A stretch of DNA of 20,965 nt from JALOOE01 sp964423545. Lineage in GTDB: Bacteria > Chloroflexota > Anaerolineae > CG2-30-64-16. The position numbers and the translations under genes are program-made. The notes under the pieces are model-generated. The model was not told the origin of the DNA, ran no database searches, and worked only from the letters and a program-made list of their open reading frames with translations. Every line of letters starts with the position of its first letter. Position 1 is the stretch's first letter. The DNA lies in assembly GCA_964423545.1 (NCBI GenBank), contig CAYRFV010000074.1:1-20965 (forward strand), given 5' to 3'. Below are positions 6,785 through 13,169 of the stretch, one piece after another.

Positions 6785-9700
6785 CTATACCGGTCGCTCG
6801 CCGCGGCGATAGGCTCGAGGCGTGACGCCCACTTCTTTCAGGAAGACCCTGGCGAAGTAGGATGGGCTGGAGAAGCCCGCCGCCATCGCCACTTCAGTGA
6901 TGGAATGGGGAGCGCTCTCGAGCATCTTGCGGGCCTGTCGAATGCGGTAACGGTTGAGGTAGGTCATAGGCGGGATGCCGAGCTCCCGGTCGAAGCAGTG
7001 GGTCAAGTGCGACTCGTTCACGCCGAGATAGCGGGCGATGTCGTTTCGGCTGATCTCCTCGGCGTAGTGCGCGTGGATATAGGCCATGCCACGACGCACC
7101 AGTCGTTGCCCTTCGCCGCCCGGCCGTCGCGTCCGCGTCAGGGCTGCATCCACCTGGGCCAATGTCTCATCGGCGGTGAAGAGCCCCTTGCCGAGTACAG
7201 CTGCCACGCCAAGGCTCAGTCGGGCCATGTCGTGTTCGGTCAGGCTCTGTCCCGTCATCACGATGACCGGGATATCGCGCGTGGTGTCGCCCTCGCGCAG
7301 CGCCTCCAGCACCGCGAAGCCATCGGCTTCAGGCATCATCAGGTCCAGCAGCACCAGGTCGGGCAGTTCGCGGCGGATCAGGTCGAGCGCCTGGAGGCCA
7401 TTCTCTGCGGAGAGGACGCGACTGCCGGGTAGTTGGGCCTGCACCAGCTCGGTGTGCAGTCGTACGATGCCTGGTTCATCATCTGCGATCACAACCGTGG
7501 GCGCCTGCCTGGCCCCCGCCGGGTCCAGGCCGTAGCGCGCAGCCACACGCGCGATTGCCTTTGCGTCGGCCGGTTTGGGCAGGAGATCCATTGTGAGCAC
7601 GCCGCCGCCCTGCTGATCATCCAGAACGGCGCAAAACAGCACGGGAACCTCGCACGTCGCCGGGTGCTCCTTCAGCGCTCGCAGCACGGCCCAACCCTGG
7701 TCGCATTCGGCCGCGCAATCGAGCACGACCGCGGCCAGGGGCGCCGCCAGGATTCGTTCCAGGTCGCCTACTGCCGCCTCCAACGGTGCGACCCGCACCT
7801 CAAAACCGCGGCCGACCAGGTAGCGCTCCAGGCGTTCGGGGCTGTGTCCCTGGCCCGCCATCACCAACACGGCCGGGCTCGTGCTGGCAGGCGGGGCAGC
7901 CTCGTGCACGGAATGCACGGGGAGTCTCACCGTGAAAGTCGATCCCGACCCTTCCCGACCGTCCGATGCAACACGGATTGTGCCGCCGTGCAGCTCCACC
8001 AACCGGCGCGTGATCGCCAACCCCAGGCCTATTCCACCGTAGCCGCGGCTCGTCGTTCGCTCGGACTGCCGGAACTCGTCGAAGATGGCAGCCTGCTCGA
8101 CAGGCGAAATCCCCAGCCCGGTGTCGCTGATCGAAAGGACGAGCCAGCGATCGTCCGCATCAGCGCGCAGGGTGACGCCGCCATGTGCAGTGAACTTCAC
8201 CGCGTTGCTGATCAGGTTCAGCAGCACCTGTCGGAGCCGCGTGCGGTCTCCCCAGACCGGCGGCAGGCGCGGCGGAATCTCCGCATGCCAGGCCAGGAGC
8301 TTGTCCTGCGCCATATGCCGGCCCATGGCCGCCACTTCTTGGAGCAGTGCGGCGACATCCAACGTCTCGCAGAGCAGCTTCAGCTGGCCGACCTGGCTGC
8401 TCGCCAGATCGAGCACATCCCGGATCAGCCGGTCGAGGTGCTGTGCGCTGGCATAGATCTGGCCCTGGCGGTCCAACAGTGCAGCGAGCAGCGCACGCGA
8501 ATCAGCGGGGTCGCCGCGCGCCTGCTCCCACGATGTCATCTCGCACAGGCCGACGATCAGGTTCAGTGGCGTGCGTAACTCATGGCTGACGACGGAGAGG
8601 AAGCGGCTCTTGAGTTCGTTCGCGGCTTCGGCGGCCCTGCGTGCGCGTTCGATCTCCTCGTACAGCTGCACGCTCTTCAGTGCGCTGCTGATCTGGCTGC
8701 GCAAGGCTTCGTACGTCGTTCCGAGCTCGAAGCCCTGGCGCGGGTCCACCTCGAAGAGGACGAAGCCGAGCTGTTCTCCGCCGTAATGCAGCGCTTCGAT
8801 GGCCAGGCTGAAGGGATGGGTGGTCGGCCAGAAGCCTTTCGGCAGCAACTCGGTGGTGGGAAAGGTCAGGCCGGACGGAGGCAGGGCAAGCGGACCCGAC
8901 TCGTCGAGCGCGAAGATCAGCCGCGCCAGCTCTGCGGGTTGGGCCGGATTCTCGTAGAGTACGAGGCGACAGCGCCCGATGCCCAGACGCGGCAGCAAGT
9001 CCGCCAAAGCAGATAGCAGACCGCTGCGATCGGTGACGATGTGCAGTTCGGCTTCGATTCGGTGCAGCGCCTCCGCCTGCCGAACGAGCTGCCAAACCTG
9101 GTGCGCCTCGCTGCGAGCAGCTGACTGCCCGATCAGGACGCGGCCCTGCTGCCACAGGTCCTCCGCCCTTGCCGCTTCAGGGCCCGCCAGCAGCGGCAGG
9201 CAGCCGCCGCGCATGGCCGAGAGCGCGTCGTGCCAGGCGTTCAGATTGGCGCCTCCTGCCGCGGCCTGACGCAGGAGGGTGTTGAGCGCGGACAGGAAAG
9301 CCACCGGCGCAGCAGCCCCTTTCGACGACAGGTCTGACAGGAAGCTGTCGAGCAGCATCCCGGCCCAATCGGGCGCGAGGTCGGCCGCGTGCGCGCCGAC
9401 GGCCTTGCTGATGGCGCCCGCGATACGTTCCCGCTCGTCAGCAGCTTCACCGGGAGCCCTTGCCCGGACGCGAGAGGACGCCCCCGCGCGCATGGTCCGC
9501 GCATCCGCACACCCGCACGACTGGCGTACGACCACTTCCAATGGCATCAGGCCGACGTCGGGCACGGGACGATCGGCGATCCGGTCCAGCAGCCACTCGG
9601 CGGCGAGACGACCTGCCTCATGCCAGGGCATCCGAACCGTGGTCAGGGGCGGAACGGTGATGCGAGCCTCTTGACCGTCATGGAAACCGGTGACAGCCAC

Positions 9701-10399
9701 ATCCTGTGGAACCCGCAATCCCCGCAGTTGAAGCTCGGAGATCACGGCCATCGCCGGCGTATCGTTGGTGCAGACGATTGCCTGGTAGTCCTGTCCGGCA
9801 CGGAGGCCGCGCTGATCGAGCACCGAGAGCAGCGGGGACTCCGTGCGATCCACCACCAGGGCTGGATCGAACAGGCCATAGCGCCGCAGCGTTTCCTCGT
9901 AGCCGCGATACTGATGCTCGAAGCCAAGGTGATTGGCGCTGCGAGCCAAATACGCGATGCGCCGGAGGCCGTGCACCTCGATCAGATGATGGAGCAGATC
10001 GGACATGCCCTGGGCCTGGTCGAACGCCAGGCTGGGCACGCCGGGCAGATGCCAGCCGACGTTGACCACGGGCAGAGAGCGGTGGCGCGTGAGGAAGGCG
10101 ACTGCTCTATCCACCGTGAGCCAGGGGGTCACGACCCCCGTCCAGGAAACAACGCCATCCAGGACGCCAGGGTCCACCAGATCGTACAGCACCGCCGCCG
10201 GGTCGGTGTCCAGCGCGCCACCGGCAACGTAGAGCAGGTTGGCTCCGTGCTCGCGGCAGACCTGCGCCATGCCGCCCCAAAGCTGCCACTTCTGGTAGTA
10301 GAGCGCCGCACCCAACGCGGGCGCGAAGAATGCCACGGTTGGGCTGTTACGCCGCCCGTCGACGGGGGGATTCCGAACACCGCTGTGGAACGGCTTCAT
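6785..10399 (-). CDS. Soluble hybrid regulator: LacI-type ligand-binding domain, GAF-like, histidine kinase, two receivers, AraC-type DNA-binding domain
   Basis: A 1204-residue sensor, kinase and transcription factor in one chain. Residues about 19-293 resemble the periplasmic-binding fold of LacI/GalR regulators (TVAFFAP, then NDTPAMAVISELQLRG and VAVTGFHDG) but without the LacI DNA-binding head. A helical stretch (about 318-440) leads to a GAF-like region (about 445-580). HisKA carries H606 in SHELRTP; the ATPase domain has N732 (NAVKF), D759 (DTGLG) and GGIGLGLAI. The first receiver (about 842-955) lacks the acidic pair but keeps D894. The second is canonical (ADDEP 972-976, D1019). AraC/XylS helix-turn-helix motifs fill 1100-1200. 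No signal peptide or membrane helix is seen, so the ligand is sensed in the cytoplasm. It probably controls the neighbouring sugar and transport genes. The start is ATG 10399, with a promoter only a few bases upstream. Confidence 0.93.
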   Translation of the reverse strand: MKPFHSGVRNPPVDGRRNSPTVAFFAPALGAALYYQKWQLWGGMAQVCREHGANLLYVAGGALDTDPAAVLYDLVDPGVLDGVVSWTGVVTPWLTVDRAVAFLTRHRSLPVVNVGWHLPGVPSLAFDQAQGMSDLLHHLIEVHGLRRIAYLARSANHLGFEHQYRGYEETLRRYGLFDPALVVDRTESPLLSVLDQRGLRAGQDYQAIVCTNDTPAMAVISELQLRGLRVPQDVAVTGFHDGQEARITVPPLTTVRMPWHEAGRLAAEWLLDRIADRPVPDVGLMPLEVVVRQSCGCADARTMRAGASSRVRARAPGEAADERERIAGAISKAVGAHAADLAPDWAGMLLDSFLSDLSSKGAAAPVAFLSALNTLLRQAAAGGANLNAWHDALSAMRGGCLPLLAGPEAARAEDLWQQGRVLIGQSAARSEAHQVWQLVRQAEALHRIEAELHIVTDRSGLLSALADLLPRLGIGRCRLVLYENPAQPAELARLIFALDESGPLALPPSGLTFPTTELLPKGFWPTTHPFSLAIEALHYGGEQLGFVLFEVDPRQGFELGTTYEALRSQISSALKSVQLYEEIERARRAAEAANELKSRFLSVVSHELRTPLNLIVGLCEMTSWEQARGDPADSRALLAALLDRQGQIYASAQHLDRLIRDVLDLASSQVGQLKLLCETLDVAALLQEVAAMGRHMAQDKLLAWHAEIPPRLPPVWGDRTRLRQVLLNLISNAVKFTAHGGVTLRADADDRWLVLSISDTGLGISPVEQAAIFDEFRQSERTTSRGYGGIGLGLAITRRLVELHGGTIRVASDGREGSGSTFTVRLPVHSVHEAAPPASTSPAVLVMAGQGHSPERLERYLVGRGFEVRVAPLEAAVGDLERILAAPLAAVVLDCAAECDQGWAVLRALKEHPATCEVPVLFCAVLDDQQGGGVLTMDLLPKPADAKAIARVAARYGLDPAGARQAPTVVIADDEPGIVRLHTELVQAQLPGSRVLSAENGLQALDLIRRELPDLVLLDLMMPEADGFAVLEALREGDTTRDIPVIVMTGQSLTEHDMARLSLGVAAVLGKGLFTADETLAQVDAALTRTRRPGGEGQRLVRRGMAYIHAHYAEEISRNDIARYLGVNESHLTHCFDRELGIPPMTYLNRYRIRQARKMLESAPHSITEVAMAAGFSSPSYFARVFLKEVGVTPRAYRRGERPV

Positions 10400-10408
10400 C
10401 TCAGGGCA

Positions 10409-10437
10409 ATTGTACCGCGACGCCGCCGCGATGAGAA
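10409..10437 (-). promoter_or_regulatory. Candidate promoter of the hybrid regulator, possibly giving a leaderless mRNA
   Basis: On the minus strand TTCTCA (10437-10432) and TACAAT (10414-10409) lie 17 bases apart, matching four and five of six consensus bases. Only nine bases separate the -10 box from the ATG at 10399, so transcription would start at or within a base or two of the start codon. No clear Shine-Dalgarno sequence precedes this ATG, consistent with leaderless translation. Confidence 0.4.
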
Positions 10438-10466
10438 AAAGCCTGGCAGGACGCTCCGGGCTGCGT

Positions 10467-10562
10467 TCAGGCCATCAACCCGCGCGCCAGCGCACCGGCG
10501 GCTGCACCGCCGGCAATCAGCCACGTTGAGCTGACCTTGAGGCGCAGCAGCAGGACCAGGAA
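10467..10562 (-). pseudogene. Relic of a chromate-transporter (ChrA-like) C-terminus
   Basis: Read on the minus strand from 10562, one frame gives a 31-residue peptide ending in a stop at 10467. It begins FLVLLLRLKVSSTWLIAGG and continues AAAGALARGLMA. The pattern of a hydrophobic run, L-R-x-K-V-x-x-x-W-L-I-x-G-G and a small-residue helix resembles the last membrane segment of CHR-family chromate transporters. The same frame upstream (GNHPLRPQTDRLRREPVR) does not look like a transporter and runs towards the dioxygenase gene, so only the tail survives. It is best read as a decayed remnant left by a past deletion or rearrangement. The match is by eye and short, so it could be chance. Confidence 0.4.
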
Positions 10563-10606
10563 TGTCCGGACAGGCTCTCGACGTAGCCGATCAGTTTGTG
10601 GACGGA

Positions 10607-10635
10607 GGGGGTGATTGCCATCTCATTACACCCCC
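10607..10635 (-). terminator. Terminator-like hairpin after the dioxygenase gene
   Basis: GGGGGTG (10607-10613) and CACCCCC (10629-10635) form a perfect seven-base GC-rich stem with a 15-base loop, starting six bases past the dioxygenase stop codon on the minus strand. No T-run follows the stem, so intrinsic termination would be weak; it may instead act as a 3'-end stabiliser. Confidence 0.35.
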
Positions 10636-10640
10636 GCGGT

Positions 10641-11468
10641 CTATGGTTTGACCACGAAGTCGTAGGTGGCGCGCTTGCCCCCCGGCGTCTCGTCCAGCCT
10701 GACGAGCAGGCGCGCATCGAAGATCGCATCGCCCGCGTTGGTCGCGGCATTCGGGAAGTAGAGCTGCGTCGTCAGCGTCTGGCCGCCCGGCGGCGTGATC
10801 TTGACGTGGATATGGGCTGTTCGACCGGTGTAGATGGCAGGGAGGATCGTCTCGAACCGGAAGCGGCCTTCGCGGTCGGTGAGCACATAACCGCGCGACG
10901 TGTAGGTTTGGGTCATATCGTAGTCACCCCTGGCGTCGGTGTGCCAGACATCCACGCGCGCATCGGCGACCGGTTTGCAGTCCGGCGATAGAACGCGCCC
11001 AACGAGGGTGATCGGCTCCCCGCCTGCGTTGGCTGCGTCACCGCGGAAGTTCGAGCGTTGCGGCGGGTTCGCCAGGTACATCGGGCCCTCTGTCTGACTG
11101 GGGGTGAGGGTGAGCGGGGCCTTGCAGGCGTCGAGTGCGGCCACAGCCGTCGAAGTTGCGGTGAGTGTCGCAGTGGGGGAGATGGTTGGCTGTTCCCGCG
11201 TCCGCGTCGGCGCTGGCGTGGCTGTTGGGAAGGGCGTATCGGTCGGCGTCGTGGTCGTGGCGACGGCGGGGGCTTGCCGGGTTAGGGCGACGCTCGGCGC
11301 CGGCGTGACGGTGGCCTGGGCAACCACAACAGCCGTGGGTTCGGGCGCAGTCGTCTCCGGCGCGGCTGGCGGCGTCATCGGCGTGCACGCGCCGATGACA
11401 AGCGCCAGACCCATCAGGCAGAGCAAGCGAGTCAGCAACGTCCGGGATGCAGCAGCGTGTCCAGACAA
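10641..11468 (-). CDS. Intradiol ring-cleavage dioxygenase-domain lipoprotein
   Basis: A 275-residue exported lipoprotein whose C-terminal half is the intradiol (catechol/protocatechuate) dioxygenase fold. The signal peptide ends in a lipobox with Cys28 (VIGAC). A Thr/Pro/Ala-rich linker (about 30-110) follows, and the catalytic domain covers about 117-275. The four ferric-iron ligands are visible: Y183 (ARGDYD), Y213 (LPAIY), and H219 and H221 (GRTAHIH). QTEGPMY and VDVWHTDARG are also typical. The TTG at 11468 has GAGGTG seven bases before it and gives a normal-length signal peptide; ATG 11519 is an alternative that adds 17 residues and has AGG seven bases upstream. The protein would act outside the membrane. 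The substrate is unknown; secreted members of this family are poorly characterised. A possible -10 box, TACAAT, lies at 11585-11580 on the minus strand, without a good -35. It does not obviously belong to the sugar pathway around it. Confidence 0.88.
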   Translation of the reverse strand: MSGHAAASRTLLTRLLCLMGLALVIGACTPMTPPAAPETTAPEPTAVVVAQATVTPAPSVALTRQAPAVATTTTPTDTPFPTATPAPTRTREQPTISPTATLTATSTAVAALDACKAPLTLTPSQTEGPMYLANPPQRSNFRGDAANAGGEPITLVGRVLSPDCKPVADARVDVWHTDARGDYDMTQTYTSRGYVLTDREGRFRFETILPAIYTGRTAHIHVKITPPGGQTLTTQLYFPNAATNAGDAIFDARLLVRLDETPGGKRATYDFVVKP

Positions 11469-11631
11469 GATCGCACCTCTTCTCCGCCACCCGTTGTCTT
11501 CGGGCCGGCCGATCGCCATAGGCTGACCTGTCTCAGGCTAACGATGGGCTACGGCACTGGCAGCGGCAATCGTGCAATCATTGTACTGCGCCCCAGCATC
11601 CCAGAGATGGCATCTGCCTTACCTTCTGCTC

Positions 11632-13113
11632 TCACCAGCGCCGATCCGGCTGGGCCGGCACGACATCGCCGGTCTCCAGAAAGAACGTCAGCAGTCGATC
11701 TTTGAGAGCGGCCTGTACTCCGGCAAGCGCAGGATCCCCGATGCGATTGCAGAGCTCGCCGGGGTCCGCGCGCAGGTCGTAGAGCTCATCCTGCTCATAG
11801 AGCCTGCGCACGTACTTGTAGCGGTCGGTGCGGCACATGACCGCCTTGGTGTGCTCCGGCCCCTCGCTCGTTTGCAGGTTGACCCGAGGCCAGTAGAGGC
11901 CCGCAGGAACCTGTGATGAGCTGCTCTCCAGCTCCATACAGTGCCTCTCCTCGTGCAGCCGGCCGCCCTCGCAGAAGACCGCATCGCGATGCACGTCCGT
12001 CTTGCCTGCCAGCACGGGCAACAGAGAGCGGCCGAAATGGGTGTGATCAGGCGCAAGCCCCGTCAGTGCCTCGACCGTTGCCGGGAAGTCGATCAGCTCG
12101 ACCAGCACGTCGCGGATTCCGGGCTGGCACGGGACGTCCGCCGGCGGCTTGACGATGAACGGCACGCGGGTCAGGCAATCCTCAAAGGTGTTCTGCGTCT
12201 TTTCCACCAAGCCGTAATCGGCCGTGAAGTCGCCGTGGTCGGCGAACAGAAAGATGGCTGTGTCGTCATAGCGGCCGGTCGCGCGCAGGGCGTCCAGCAG
12301 GAGCCCGAACTGGTGGTCGAGCCGGGCGCACATCCCGTAGTAGGTGGCGCGCAGCTCGGTCCAGCGTTCCTCGGTCCACGTCTGGAGGCGCTGCCGCTCC
12401 CAGATGCCCTTCAGCAGGCTCGGCTTCCCTGCCCAGCCCTCCGGCGTCGGCAGTCGGGGCGGGAGCTTGGCCCGGTCGATCAGGCTATACCACGGCTCCT
12501 CCACGCCGTAGGGCGGATGGGGGTAGGTGAGGGGCAGGTAGATGCAGAGCGGCTTGTCATCGTCGTAGTTGCGGATCAGGTCGATGGCGCCCAGCACGTT
12601 GGCCCAGTCGCTGTCATGGTAGTGGCCTTCCGGCCCCGCAGCCTGTCTGCCGACGTAGAAGGAGTAATAGGTGTCGCTGCCCGGCTCTCCCCGCCACTCT
12701 GCCTCCCGATCCAGCTCCCACATGGGCTTCACCGGTTCATCGGGCCGGTATTTCACGTCGCAGAATGCCTCGTAGCCGTCCTGAGCTGGCGTCAGGTCGT
12801 TCTTGCCGCCCCACCAGACGGTATAGCCGGCGTCCTTCAACGTCTTCAGAAGCACCGGCTCTCCCCGTTCGGCGTGCAGCATGTGATACATCGTGCGATG
12901 GCCCCGCACGTGCGGATACCAGCCAGTCATGAAGGAGCAGCGACTCGGCGTACAGACCGGGTTCTGGCAGAACGCGTTGCGGAAGGAGACCGCCTCGGAT
13001 GCCACCAGGCGGTCCAGCACGGGTGTGAACGCCGCGGGATTGCCCATATGCCCGAGCACGTCTCCGCGCCACTGGTCGGGGTTGAAGATGAGGATATGCG
13101 GGAGCTTGCGCAC
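11632..13113 (-). CDS. Type I (formylglycine-dependent) sulfatase, second copy, cytoplasmic
   Basis: A 493-residue sulfatase only distantly similar to the one at 350-1714. The metal site starts with NPDQWRGD (N11, D13). The signature CTPSR contains Cys54, the residue converted to formylglycine. DHGD lies at 292-295 and a conserved Lys at 305. Where many sulfatases have GKWHxG, this one reads GGKNDL (102-107): the Lys is kept but the His is replaced, which may mark a different substrate pocket or a relative acting on other esters. There is no signal peptide, so action is cytoplasmic. The start is GTG 13113, with AAGGA eight bases upstream. It is the last gene of the long catabolic unit, 56 bases after the beta-galactosidase gene. 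Substrate unknown; a sulfated galactoside or other decorated sugar is a reasonable guess from context. Confidence 0.92.
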   Translation of the reverse strand: MRKLPHILIFNPDQWRGDVLGHMGNPAAFTPVLDRLVASEAVSFRNAFCQNPVCTPSRCSFMTGWYPHVRGHRTMYHMLHAERGEPVLLKTLKDAGYTVWWGGKNDLTPAQDGYEAFCDVKYRPDEPVKPMWELDREAEWRGEPGSDTYYSFYVGRQAAGPEGHYHDSDWANVLGAIDLIRNYDDDKPLCIYLPLTYPHPPYGVEEPWYSLIDRAKLPPRLPTPEGWAGKPSLLKGIWERQRLQTWTEERWTELRATYYGMCARLDHQFGLLLDALRATGRYDDTAIFLFADHGDFTADYGLVEKTQNTFEDCLTRVPFIVKPPADVPCQPGIRDVLVELIDFPATVEALTGLAPDHTHFGRSLLPVLAGKTDVHRDAVFCEGGRLHEERHCMELESSSSQVPAGLYWPRVNLQTSEGPEHTKAVMCRTDRYKYVRRLYEQDELYDLRADPGELCNRIGDPALAGVQAALKDRLLTFFLETGDVVPAQPDRRW

Positions 13114-13169
13114 CTTGCGAGTCCTTTCGAACAGGGCGCCCGCGCAGGACGCCCCATCCCATCGCCGGC

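Noticed and set aside
7433..8578. Plus-strand open frame of 381 codons opposite the hybrid regulator
   Set aside because: It lies wholly within the kinase and receiver coding region and its translation is low-complexity and motif-free.
9389..10534. Plus-strand open frame of 381 codons opposite the ligand-binding domain and beyond
   Set aside because: It covers the LacI-like domain and part of the gap without any family signal; considered a shadow.
10517..10750. Minus-strand 77-codon frame across the end of the dioxygenase gene
   Set aside because: It overlaps the dioxygenase in a different frame and has no recognisable content; only the other-frame ChrA-like tail in this gap looked meaningful.
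11150..11340. Repetitive-looking stretch in the dioxygenase gene
   Set aside because: It is the Thr/Pro/Ala linker after the lipobox, not a CRISPR or tandem repeat array.
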